From the NCBI RefSeq assembly GCF_009996735.1, contig NZ_JAACYI010000022.1, positions 1 through 59,188 of the forward strand: DNA of 59,188 bases, read 5' to 3'. This document shows positions 34,578-42,404 of this stretch, piece after piece. The position numbers were made by a program, and so were the translations under genes. The DNA comes from Cellulomonas sp. APG4 (lineage in GTDB: Bacteria > Actinomycetota > Actinomycetes > Actinomycetales > Cellulomonadaceae). The first letter of the stretch is position 1. Each line of letters starts with the position of its first letter. The notes under the pieces were generated by a model. That model saw only the letters and a program-made list of their open reading frames with translations, was not told the origin of the DNA and ran no database searches.

Positions 34578-34666
34578 CTCGTCCTCCTGCGGGTGCAGGC
34601 CGGGTGCCTGCGTGACTCCCACAGTGCTGCTGAGGCGCCCGCCACCGGATCGGGAGGACGACCGAT

Positions 34667-34720
34667 CCTGAGCCTCAGGCAGGCCCTGAGGCTCGCCTGA
34701 GGCACCTCAGACCACCTCAG
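34667..34720. promoter_or_regulatory. Phased array of CCTGAG/CCTCAG half-sites
   Basis: Six CCTSAG hexamers start at 34667, 34673, 34685, 34696, 34705 and 34715. From the second on, the spacing is 9-12 bases, about one helical turn. GAGCCTCAGG (34670-34679) and CCTGAGGCTC (34685-34694) form an inverted repeat. The array lies 90-143 bases upstream of the small gene at 34577, a position typical of an activator or repressor binding region. It could also act as a terminator for the gene upstream. Confidence 0.55.
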
Positions 34721-34775
34721 CCGCCGCTACCCCCGCTCACCCCTCGGCTGGTGGCGCGGTGGGCGGAGCGGGCCC

Positions 34776-35051
34776 TCAGGAGGCCGGCGCGTACCGGGTC
34801 GCGGCGCGGGCGCGACGCTTGGCGGCCTCGACCTCACGGTCCTTGGGCGGGGCCTTCGTCACGAGCGCTTCGAGCAGGTGCCGCGTCGCGTGCTCGACCT
34901 CGGCGACAGCACGCTCGAACGCGGCCGAGTTCGCCTGGGACGGCTTCGTGGTCCCCGCGATCTTGCGGACGTACTGGAGCGCGGCCGCGTGGACCTCGTC
35001 CTCCGTCGCCGCGGGTGCGAGGTTGTGCAGGGTGTGGATGCTTCGGCACAT
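34776..35051 (-). CDS. DUF2277-family protein
   Basis: 91 residues beginning MCRSIHTLHNLAPAATEDEV, the diagnostic start of DUF2277 (a Cys-Arg near the N-terminus, then a helix). The rest is helical (AALQYVRKIAGTTKPSQAN, then a basic tail). No function is known for the family. TACCGT (35063-35058) lies six bases before the ATG, so the mRNA is likely leaderless. Divergent from the small gene at 35097, with 45 bases between the starts. Confidence 0.85.
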   Translation of the reverse strand: MCRSIHTLHNLAPAATEDEVHAAALQYVRKIAGTTKPSQANSAAFERAVAEVEHATRHLLEALVTKAPPKDREVEAAKRRARAATRYAPAS

Positions 35052-35057
35052 GCTCCG

Positions 35058-35063
35058 ACGGTA
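35058..35063 (-). promoter_or_regulatory. Leaderless -10 box (TACCGT) of the DUF2277 gene
   Basis: TACCGT on the minus strand with six bases to the ATG at 35051. Confidence 0.5.
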
Positions 35064-35096
35064 GGACGTGCCGTGCACGCGTGGTAGATCTGGGGC

Positions 35097-35369
35097 GTGA
35101 GCGACACCAGCACCCCCGGCGAGGAGCCCGTCTCGGCCGCCCTGCGCGACGCCAAGGCCCGGGCACGGTCCACGCACTACACGGTGGGCACGCTGCGCGC
35201 GGACCCTGACGGCACGGTCTGGCTCGAGTGCTCGTGCGGGACGGTGCTGCGCAACGGGCCCACGTGGACGCTCGACGAGCACGTGCGGCTGCACCGGGCC
35301 GAGGCCAAGTACCTCGAGCTGTCCGCCGCAGCCCCCGCGGGCATCCCCCGCATGATCGACCTTCCGTGA
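35097..35369 (+). CDS. Small unknown protein with CSC motif
   Basis: 90 residues, soluble. It has a beta-rich centre (YTVGTLRADPDGTVWLECSC) with a Cys-Ser-Cys that may bind metal with the His residues of DEHVRLHRAE. Function not recognised. GTG at 35097 with TAGATC six bases upstream, a near match to the leaderless box. The stop is five bases before a 26-base tandem repeat. Confidence 0.65.
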   Translation: MSDTSTPGEEPVSAALRDAKARARSTHYTVGTLRADPDGTVWLECSCGTVLRNGPTWTLDEHVRLHRAEAKYLELSAAAPAGIPRMIDLP

Positions 35370-35374
35370 CGGTT

Positions 35375-35442
35375 GCGGCGCTCGGCGCGCTCTCCCCACG
35401 GCGGCGCTCGGCGCGCTCTCCCCACTGCGGCGCTCGACGCGC
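35375..35442. repeat. 26-bp tandem repeat, 2.6 copies
   Basis: The unit (GCGGCGCTCGGCGCGCTCTC plus CCCAC and one variable base) occurs at 35375-35400 and 35401-35426, with a third copy diverging after GCGGCGCTCG. Its sequence differs from the repeat at 30103 but has the same period and the same place just after a stop codon. Confidence 0.8.
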
Positions 35443-35522
35443 CGAGTGCCGCCGGGTGCGCCACCCTGGAAGGGTTCACCTGGTCGGATAGCCTGACGTG
35501 GACCTGGAGCTGGGGGTGAGTC

Positions 35523-36059
35523 ATGACGGACCGTGCGAGACGCACGTCGTCCGGCAGCACCCTGCGGCTGGTCCCGCAGCAGAGTGGGCCGGCTGACGGC
35601 GCCGACGACATCCCGCGCGGCCCGGGGGACCCGGCCGGCCCGGGTGGCGGGTCGGGCCACGGCGAGGGTGACGACCACATCAGCATCGTGCTGCCCGGCC
35701 AGCGGCAGTCCGTCGCCGTCGGCCGGCACTGGGTGGTGCGCACCGCCGCCGAGCGCGGGATCACCGGCATGGCGAACCAGGTGCTCGAGCTGCTCTCGAG
35801 CGAGCTGCTGGCCAACGCCGTGCTGCACGGCCCGGCCGAGGGCGCGATCGGCGTCCAGCTGCGGCAGACCGAGATCGCGGTGCGCGTCTCGGTCAGCGAC
35901 GGCAACCAGCGCAGCCCCGTCGTGATGCACAACGAGCTCGACTCGGCCAACGGCCGGGGCATGGCGATCGTCGAGGCGATGTCGAGCCGGTGGGGCATCG
36001 AGACGCACGAGGACGGCGGCAAGACCGTCTGGTACGAGCTCGACCTCGACGACTTCTGA
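35523..36059 (+). CDS. RsbW-like anti-sigma regulatory ATPase (HATPase_c)
   Basis: 178 residues. After a Gly/Pro-rich disordered start (about 1-50) comes a GHKL ATPase: N box ELLSSELLANAVLHG, G1 box VSVSDGNQR, G2 box NGRGMAIVEAMSSRWG. The size and layout fit serine kinase/anti-sigma factors of the SpoIIAB/RsbW kind, which phosphorylate STAS proteins and hold sigma factors. The STAS protein at 3320-3658 is a conceivable but unlinked partner. ATG at 35523 with GGGGGTGAG upstream. Followed by a strong terminator. Confidence 0.88.
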   Translation: MTDRARRTSSGSTLRLVPQQSGPADGADDIPRGPGDPAGPGGGSGHGEGDDHISIVLPGQRQSVAVGRHWVVRTAAERGITGMANQVLELLSSELLANAVLHGPAEGAIGVQLRQTEIAVRVSVSDGNQRSPVVMHNELDSANGRGMAIVEAMSSRWGIETHEDGGKTVWYELDLDDF

Positions 36060-36162
36060 GCCGCCCACGTCTGCGGGTGGCGGCCGCCGCCGCCCCCTCT
36101 CCGTACCCGCGCCGGACCCGCGCGCCCGCACGCACGACACCTACGCACGCACCCCCCCACGC

Positions 36163-36201
36163 ACGACGACGGCCCGGGCACGTGACCCGGGCCGTCGTCG
36201 T
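36163..36201. terminator. Bidirectional terminator
   Basis: A 16-bp perfect stem: ACGACGACGGCCCGGG (36163-36178) pairs with CCCGGGCCGTCGTCGT (36186-36201), with a 7-base loop. It lies between the convergent ATPase and subtilase genes. Confidence 0.85.
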
Positions 36202-36206
36202 CGTGC

Positions 36207-39200
36207 TCAGCGCCTGAAGAGGCCCTTCGTGATGGTCAGCGTGTGCTCGGCCGAGGACGGCGCGACCACGTCGTTGCCCGTGTAGGTGATCGTGAGGGCG
36301 TGCGCCCCCGTGGCGAGGTCCCGCGGCAGCAGGACCGTCGCGAACCCGAGGCGCCGGTAGGTGTGCACCTTCGCCGAGGCGATCACCTCGCCGCCCTCGC
36401 TCACCTCGACGGTCCCGGTGGGCTCGCCGCCCTCGGACCGCACGACGACGGCGACCGGCACGGGCAGCCCGCGCGGGAACGACGTCGGCGCGACCACCGC
36501 GAGGTGCGACGCGTCGAGCTCAGGCTCGGGCTCCGGCTCGGTGACGGTCACGTCGACCACCTGGGCCCGCTCGCCGTCCACGTTCCGCGTGTGGAGCAGC
36601 AGCAGGTCCTGCGTGGCCTCGGCCGTGCGGTGCACGGTGAACGCCTCACCCGGTGCCCCGAGGAACCACAGCGAGTCCTCGGTGCCCTCGCCGCCGTCGA
36701 ACCAGTAGGGCGGTGCGAACGGGTCGGCCGTGAACGGCTCGGCCTCGTCGACGATCCCGCTGGCGTCGGGTGCGTACGGCGAGTACGTCGCGACCGTGAA
36801 GCGCGGGGTGTCCCCGGCCTCGATGCCCACGGCGTCGATGTTGATCGGCGCCACGACCACGTCGTTGTCGAACACCGTGGTGTCGAGGTCCGCCCACAGA
36901 CCGTTGACGGGCGCGAGGTCGAGCAGGTCGCCCAGCTCGTAGGCACCGGTCTCGGCGTCGTGCTCGAGGGCGTAGGTCTCGACCGTGGTGAAGTCGAGCT
37001 CGGGCCCGTACTTCCACACGTAGGTCTCGAGGTCCCAGATCCCGTCGCCGTCGACGTCCGTGTCGATGATCGGCACCACGTTGGTGCCCAGCGACGCCCA
37101 CTCGCCCTCGGTCGCGATGCCGATGCCGATGGTGCCGCTGCCGGCCTCGGGGTCGCCGGCCGCCGCGAGCTGCGGTGCGGTCGACGCGAAGCCGATGTGC
37201 CGCAGGTCCGCGGCACGGATCGAGGACTCCGAGGTGCCGGTGTCCGGGACGTCCTCGAGCTGCGGGCTCGAGGCCATGAGCGTGAACGGCGCGACCAACG
37301 AGGTCCAGCCGCCGCCGTCGACCCCGCGGCCGGTCAGCGTGAGCGGGGCCTCCTGTGCCTCGGCCGGGAACGTGACCGGCTCGGCCGAGAGCTCGCTCAC
37401 GGGACGCGGTGCGGCGTGCACCGGGACCCGCAGCGCGGGGTCGTCTCCGCCCGACGGCGTGAGCACGAGGCGTCCGGAGATCGTGGCCACGTAGTCGCGG
37501 GGCACCGGGATGCCCAGGTCGTACGTCGGCTCGGACGTCGGGTCGAGCTCGCGCTCGAGCGTGGCCGGGTCGACCGTGAGCGTGAGGGTCACGGTGCGGC
37601 TGTCGCCGGCCGGCACGGTCAGGCTCGCGGGCGTGGTGGTGACTGTCGCCCCACCGGCCGAGGTGGCCTGCGCGAACGAGGTGTCGAACCGCTTGCTCCG
37701 GTTGCCGGTGTTGGTGACGGTGACCGTGCGCCGCTCGACGACGGTCTCGGCCCCCACCTCGACCACGCCGAACGCGACGGACACGAGGTCGGTGTCGTCC
37801 GTCGCCCAGGCGAGCACCTCGGTCTCCGCGGCCTGGAGCGCGTCGACGCGCCCCGAGCCCACCCGTTCGGGCCCGTACACGGGGCCCGTCTGGCCGAGCT
37901 CGCTGAACACGTCGTGCGTCGCGGTGTTCATGACGGCGGCCTTGACCTGCGCCGGGTTCCAGCCCGGGTTGGCCTCGGCCACCAGGGCAGCGATGCCCGC
38001 GACGTGCGGGGTGGCCATCGAGGTGCCGGTCTTGGTCGACGCGCCGTCCCCGGTGCCCGAGGCGGACGACGAGATCAGCGTGCCGGGCGCCGCGACGTCG
38101 GGCTTCACGATGCCCAGCGAGCCGTGGACGCCGCGCGACGAGCCGTCGTTGAGCGTGTCGCCCAGCTCCGGGTTGCTCACGAACGCCGCGTTCGCGAGTG
38201 ACGGGCCCAGGTGCACCTCGACGCCGCCCGCCTGGATCGCGGGGAGCAGGGTGTCCGTGGCGTCGGCGGTGAGCTGCGCGCCCGGGACGTTCGCGTTGCC
38301 CGCGATGCCTGCGGGGAACACGGGCTCCTCGGTGCCGATGAGCACGCCGACCGCGCCCGCGGCCTCGGCGTTGTTCCACCGGACGGTGCTGCCGCACGCA
38401 CGCGTCGAGTCGTTGTCGTCCCAGTACAGCCAGACGATGTTCCCGTCGATCACGTCGGCGTGCTCCTCGAGCGAGGTGCAGCCGTCGATCCCGTCGCCCA
38501 GGTAGACGACGGGGGCCGTGACGTCGTCGGTGCCCGTGTAGTTGACGCTGTTCTGCGCGGGGTGCAGGCCGAGCAGGGCGTCGTCGGGCGCGGCCGTGAC
38601 CTCGACAGCGTCGTAGGTCTGGGTGTCGGCGACGGAATTCGCGACGGTCAGCGCCGAGCGCGCGTTGCCGGGGCTCCCGCCGATGTCCGTGACGTCGCCC
38701 GCGTTGCCCGAGGCGATCACCGACAGCACGCCGAGCGCGCTGAGCCGGTCGATGAACAGGTTCTCCGGGTCGTCGGCCGGGCTGTGGTCCGAGCCCAGCG
38801 ACAGGTTCACGATGTCGAGGCGGTCGTTGAAGTCGAAGTCGCCGTTCGGGTCGGCCGCCCACTCGAGCGCGTCGATCACCAGACCGGTGCTGCCGCCGAC
38901 GTCGCCGAACACCTTGAGCGCGTAGACGCCCGCGAGGGGCGCGGTGCCGGGGCCGATCTTCCAGTCGGAGATGTCGGTGAGGCTCGCGTAGTCGCCGTCG
39001 AACGTGGTGCCGTCCTCGAGCACGCCGTAGCCCGCGGCGCTCCCGGCCACGTGCGTGCCGTGGCCGCCGTTGGCGCTGGTGTCGGGTGCGTCGATCGGGT
39101 TGGCGTCCGGGGTGGGCACCGAGCCCGCGACGGCCGCGTTGTAGTCGGGGCCCGCGAAGTCGTAGCCGCCCAGGTACTTCTCGGGGTCGAGCAGGTCCTC

Positions 39201-39908
39201 GGGCACCGGGCCGGTGCCGTTCTCGCCGTACGCCTCGGCGTAGGCCTCGGCCGTGCCGGGCCCGCCGAAGTCGGCGTGCGTGTAGTCGACGCCCGTGTCG
39301 ATCACGCCGATGGTCACGCCGTCGCCGGTGCGGCCCGTGGCCTGCCACGCCTCGAGGGCCCGCGTGAACACGTCGGTCCCCTTGTTGGCGGGCTTCTTGG
39401 GCACCACGAGGTGGACGGCCTTCACGTCGTCCTCGCCCGCGAGGGCCCGCAGGCGGGTCGCGTCACCGCTCACGACCATGCCGGCCACCAGGTTCGTCGT
39501 GACCGACAGCCGCTGGGGCGTCGCCTGCGCGGTGCGCTGGTTCGAGGTGTCGGGCACCACCTGCTCGGCGAGCTCCTCGACCTCGGCGGCCGCCTGCTCC
39601 ACGTCGGCGGCGTCGCCGCCCGCCTCGGCGGTCTCGACGCCCGACGGCGCCTCGAGCTCGACGAACGCGGTCACGTGGCCCTCGGCCTCCATGAGCGCGG
39701 GGGAGACCTTGCCGGCCTCGCCGCCCCAGCGCTCCTCGACGCGGCCCTCGAGGCCGCCGGGACGCTCGAGGCCCTCGCCGTCCTCGACCGGGAGGCCCGC
39801 GGCGTCGTCGGGTGGGGCCGCTCCCGCGGCACCCGCGGCCGCGATGCTCAGCGGTACGGCCAGCGCGAGGCTGGTGACCGCGGCGAGGACAGGTCGGCGT
39901 CGACTCAT
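36207..39908 (-). CDS. Large secreted S8-family serine peptidase (subtilase)
   Basis: 1233 residues. Signal peptide 1-31 (LAVPLSIAAAGAAGAAPPD), inhibitor-like propeptide to about 185, then the peptidase domain with Asp204 (VIDTGVDYTHADFGG), His286 (GGHGTHVAGS) and Ser630 (GTSMATPHVAG). The long gap between His and Ser holds a PA-type inserted domain, as in Vpr-like subtilases. A C-terminal half of beta domains ends in an Ig-like repeat (residues about 1130-1233) closing with TKGLFRR; no sorting signal is seen. ATG 39908 follows GGGAGAG. It degrades proteins outside the cell. Exported and complete. Confidence 0.93.
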   Translation of the reverse strand: MSRRRPVLAAVTSLALAVPLSIAAAGAAGAAPPDDAAGLPVEDGEGLERPGGLEGRVEERWGGEAGKVSPALMEAEGHVTAFVELEAPSGVETAEAGGDAADVEQAAAEVEELAEQVVPDTSNQRTAQATPQRLSVTTNLVAGMVVSGDATRLRALAGEDDVKAVHLVVPKKPANKGTDVFTRALEAWQATGRTGDGVTIGVIDTGVDYTHADFGGPGTAEAYAEAYGENGTGPVPEDLLDPEKYLGGYDFAGPDYNAAVAGSVPTPDANPIDAPDTSANGGHGTHVAGSAAGYGVLEDGTTFDGDYASLTDISDWKIGPGTAPLAGVYALKVFGDVGGSTGLVIDALEWAADPNGDFDFNDRLDIVNLSLGSDHSPADDPENLFIDRLSALGVLSVIASGNAGDVTDIGGSPGNARSALTVANSVADTQTYDAVEVTAAPDDALLGLHPAQNSVNYTGTDDVTAPVVYLGDGIDGCTSLEEHADVIDGNIVWLYWDDNDSTRACGSTVRWNNAEAAGAVGVLIGTEEPVFPAGIAGNANVPGAQLTADATDTLLPAIQAGGVEVHLGPSLANAAFVSNPELGDTLNDGSSRGVHGSLGIVKPDVAAPGTLISSSASGTGDGASTKTGTSMATPHVAGIAALVAEANPGWNPAQVKAAVMNTATHDVFSELGQTGPVYGPERVGSGRVDALQAAETEVLAWATDDTDLVSVAFGVVEVGAETVVERRTVTVTNTGNRSKRFDTSFAQATSAGGATVTTTPASLTVPAGDSRTVTLTLTVDPATLERELDPTSEPTYDLGIPVPRDYVATISGRLVLTPSGGDDPALRVPVHAAPRPVSELSAEPVTFPAEAQEAPLTLTGRGVDGGGWTSLVAPFTLMASSPQLEDVPDTGTSESSIRAADLRHIGFASTAPQLAAAGDPEAGSGTIGIGIATEGEWASLGTNVVPIIDTDVDGDGIWDLETYVWKYGPELDFTTVETYALEHDAETGAYELGDLLDLAPVNGLWADLDTTVFDNDVVVAPINIDAVGIEAGDTPRFTVATYSPYAPDASGIVDEAEPFTADPFAPPYWFDGGEGTEDSLWFLGAPGEAFTVHRTAEATQDLLLLHTRNVDGERAQVVDVTVTEPEPEPELDASHLAVVAPTSFPRGLPVPVAVVVRSEGGEPTGTVEVSEGGEVIASAKVHTYRRLGFATVLLPRDLATGAHALTITYTGNDVVAPSSAEHTLTITKGLFRR

Positions 39909-40213
39909 GGTTCTCTCCCAGGTGGGCAGCAGGACGAGCCCACGGACGCCGGACGACGACGACGCGCTGCGCGCGGTGCGTGCATGCGGTCCCCCTGGTC
40001 CCCACGGCGACGAACGGCTCGGCTCGCACAGTACGCGCCGGTAACTTGCCCGGTGAAGCCCCTGGGTCGAAAAAGTGACGAACATGTGTGACTCGTGGCC
40101 GCTCAGGGCCGGACCAGGGCCGGATCAGGGGTTCACCGGATCCCGCGCGGCCCGGCGAGGGCGCAGGCTGGGACCAGAGGGGCGCACCGGCGCCCGTGAC
40201 CGGAGGAGGAACC
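39909..40213. other. Intergenic region between subtilase and pspC genes
   Basis: 305 bases without a gene. It has an unusually A-rich part (GTCGAAAAAGTGACGAACATG at 40067-40087 region) and likely holds the subtilase promoter: on the minus strand TACTGT (40034-40029) with TTCACC 18 bases upstream, leaving a leader of about 115 bases. The 10-mer CAGGGCCGGA is repeated at 40104 and 40115. Confidence 0.5.
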
Positions 40214-40450
40214 GTGGGCGTCAACGAGAGCATGGAACGACAAGGCCTGGTGCGGCCCCGCGACGGGCGTGTGCTCGCCGGGGTGTGCGCGGGCCTCGGC
40301 CGCAGGTTCGGCCTCGACCCGTGGGCCGCACGCCTGATCTTCGTGCTCGGCCTCATGCTGATCCCGGGCAGCCAGCTGCTCGTCTACCCGATCCTGTGGG
40401 TGCTCATGCCGAACGAGCGCGTGCCCAGCACCTGGACCCCGGCGGCCTGA
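40214..40450 (+). CDS. PspC-domain membrane protein
   Basis: 78 residues. PspC domain: LVRPRDGRVLAGVCAGLGRR followed by FGLDPWAARLIFV and a membrane helix (VLGLMLIPGSQLLVYPILWVL). Small PspC proteins in actinobacteria are membrane-stress or sensor-like components, function uncertain. The GTG at 40214 has GGAGGAGG six bases upstream, which decides the start; an ATG is 18 bases further on. Single gene with a terminator after it. Confidence 0.85.
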   Translation: MGVNESMERQGLVRPRDGRVLAGVCAGLGRRFGLDPWAARLIFVLGLMLIPGSQLLVYPILWVLMPNERVPSTWTPAA

Positions 40451-40515
40451 TCCCTCACGGGAGGAGGTGCGGAGCACCGCCCCCGCGTGCCGCGGAACAG
40501 TCGCCGCACCACCGG

Positions 40516-40547
40516 GCCGGGCCCGCCGTTCGAGGTGCGGGCCCGGC
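40516..40547 (+). terminator. Terminator after pspC gene
   Basis: GCCGGGCCCGC and GCGGGCCCGGC form a perfect 11-bp stem with a 10-base loop. Confidence 0.75.
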
Positions 40548-40586
40548 ACTCGCTCGGGAGACTCGGGGTGACCCGAGGAGGAGCCC

Positions 40587-41612
40587 GTGACGCGAGCACG
40601 ACCCGAGAACGCGACCCACGACGACGGCGCTGCCGAGGTCCCCACGGTCTGCGTGCTCGCGGTGACGCCGCAGCTCACCGTCACGATCGAGCCGCCCGTG
40701 GAGGTGCCGAGCGAGGACGACGTGCCCGGGGCCGACGAGCCCGAGGACGAGCCGTCGCGCAGCGACGACGAGATCCACGTCCACGTGGGCGGGCAGGGTC
40801 TGTGGGTCGCGCGCATGGCCGAGTCGCTCGGCGCGCAGGTCACGGTGTGCGCACCCTTCGGCGGTGAGACGGGCGAGCTCGTGGCGCACCTCGCGGGTCG
40901 CGAGGGCTTCGACCTGCGCAGCATCGGCGTCGCGGGCGCGACCGGTGCGTACGTCCACGATCGGCGCCCGGGGGAGCGGACCGAGCTCGCGCGGATGGCC
41001 ACACGGGCCTTCGGTCGGCATGAGCTCGACGACCTGTACGGCTCGGTGCTGGTCGCGGCGCTCGACGCGGACGTCACCGTCATCACGGGTGCCGAGCCGC
41101 CGTCGGTGGTGCCGCCCGACCTCTTCGGCCGCCTCGCGACCGACCTGCGCGCCCAGGGCCGCACGGTGGTCGCCGACCTCTCGGGCGACGCGGCGCGCGC
41201 CGTCGCCGAGGCCGGCCTCACGGTGCTCAAGATGAGCCACGAGGAGATGCTCGAGACCGGGATCGCGCGCGGGGCCGGGGTCGCCGCGCTGCGCCGCGGC
41301 GCCGAGCGCCTGCTGGGCCCGGTGGACGCCGTCGTCGTCTCGCGGGCGGAGGACCCGACCCTGGTCGTGACGGCCGACCGTGCGCTGCTGGTGCGGGCGC
41401 CCGCCGTCACCACCGTGGACCACCGCGGCGCGGGGGACTCGCTCACGGCCGGGACCGCCGTCGGGCTCGCGCGCGGGCTCGACGTCGCCGAGGCGGTGCG
41501 GCTCGGCACAGCCGCGGGCGCGCTCAACGTGACGCGCCGCGGCCTCGGCTCGGGCCGGCCCGAGCAGGTCGAGCGCCTCGCGGCCGAGGTCGAGCTCGAG
41601 CACCTGGACTGA
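40587..41612 (+). CDS. PfkB-family kinase with an acidic insert
   Basis: 341 residues. The fold resembles 1-phosphofructokinase-type PfkB kinases: TPQLTVTIE at the first strand, GGQGLWVARM where that group has GGKGxNVAR, and the catalytic DHRGAGDSLTAG. Residues about 37-62 are a strongly acidic insert (SEDDVPGADEPEDEP) not seen in the family core. The missing Lys/Asn of the GGKGxN motif suggests a different substrate from fructose 1-phosphate. GTG at 40587 with GAGGAGGAG upstream. surE follows 24 bases later, so they probably form an operon. Confidence 0.85.
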   Translation: MTRARPENATHDDGAAEVPTVCVLAVTPQLTVTIEPPVEVPSEDDVPGADEPEDEPSRSDDEIHVHVGGQGLWVARMAESLGAQVTVCAPFGGETGELVAHLAGREGFDLRSIGVAGATGAYVHDRRPGERTELARMATRAFGRHELDDLYGSVLVAALDADVTVITGAEPPSVVPPDLFGRLATDLRAQGRTVVADLSGDAARAVAEAGLTVLKMSHEEMLETGIARGAGVAALRRGAERLLGPVDAVVVSRAEDPTLVVTADRALLVRAPAVTTVDHRGAGDSLTAGTAVGLARGLDVAEAVRLGTAAGALNVTRRGLGSGRPEQVERLAAEVELEHLD

Positions 41613-41636
41613 CCACCGGACTCCCGAGGAGGGGAC

Positions 41637-42401
41637 GTGCACGCACTGATCACCAACGACGACGGCATCGAGTCGCGCGGTCTCGCGGTGCTCGCGCGCG
41701 TCGCGCTCGAGGCGGGCTACGAGGTGACGGTCGCGGCGCCGTGGCAGGAGTACTCGGGTGCGAGCGCGTCGCTGCTGGGGGTCGAGCGCGACGGCCGCCT
41801 GGTGGTCGAGGAGCAGCGCGCCCCCGACCTGCCCGACGGCGTGCGCTCGCTCGCGGTCCAGGCCTCGCCGGGCCTCATCTCGTTCCTCGCGGTGCACGAC
41901 GCGTTCGGCCCCCGGCCCGACGTCGTCCTCTCGGGCGTCAACCGCGGGCCGAACACGGGGCACGCGGTGATCCACTCGGGCACGGTGGGCGCCGCGCTCT
42001 CGGCGATGACCCACGGCGTGCACGGCCTCGCGGTCTCGAACGTCTCGTCCGACCCGCAGCACTGGGACGCCGCCGCGCTGGTCGCGGCGCACGGCCTGCG
42101 CTGGCTCACCGGACGTCCGGCGACGGACGGCGTGCTCAACATCAACGTGCCGGACCTGCCTCCGCACGAGGTGCGCGGCGTGCGCCAGGCGCCGCTCGCG
42201 GACTTCGGTGCGGTGCAGGCCCAGGTCGAGGAGGACTCGGGCCGCTACACGGTCACGTACTCCGAGATCGACCCGACACAGGACGAGGAGTCCGACGCGG
42301 GCCTGCTCGCCGCGGGGTGGGCCACGATGACGCTCATCCAGGCCCCGGCGTTCGACGCCGCGGTCGAGCTCCCGGGCCTCGAGGGCCCGCTGCGCGCCTG
42401 A
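41637..42401 (+). CDS. surE: 5'-nucleotidase SurE
   Basis: 254 residues. The metal-binding TNDDG is at the N-terminus (ALITNDDGIESRGL), Ser/Asn ligands lie in YSGASAS and SGVNRGPNTGHAVIHSGTVGAA. SurE removes phosphate from nucleoside 5'- and 3'-monophosphates and short polyphosphates. The sequence is complete, ending with FDAAVELPGLEGPLRA. GTG start 41637 follows GAGGAGGGG. It is in an apparent operon with the PfkB-family kinase and convergent with the MFS gene, three bases apart at the stops. Confidence 0.92.
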   Translation: MHALITNDDGIESRGLAVLARVALEAGYEVTVAAPWQEYSGASASLLGVERDGRLVVEEQRAPDLPDGVRSLAVQASPGLISFLAVHDAFGPRPDVVLSGVNRGPNTGHAVIHSGTVGAALSAMTHGVHGLAVSNVSSDPQHWDAAALVAAHGLRWLTGRPATDGVLNINVPDLPPHEVRGVRQAPLADFGAVQAQVEEDSGRYTVTYSEIDPTQDEESDAGLLAAGWATMTLIQAPAFDAAVELPGLEGPLRA

Positions 42402-42404
42402 GCC

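Noticed and set aside
40104-40126. Direct repeats of CAGGGCCGGA (11-base period) before the pspC gene
   Set aside because: Two copies only, all GC-rich; not enough to claim an operator.
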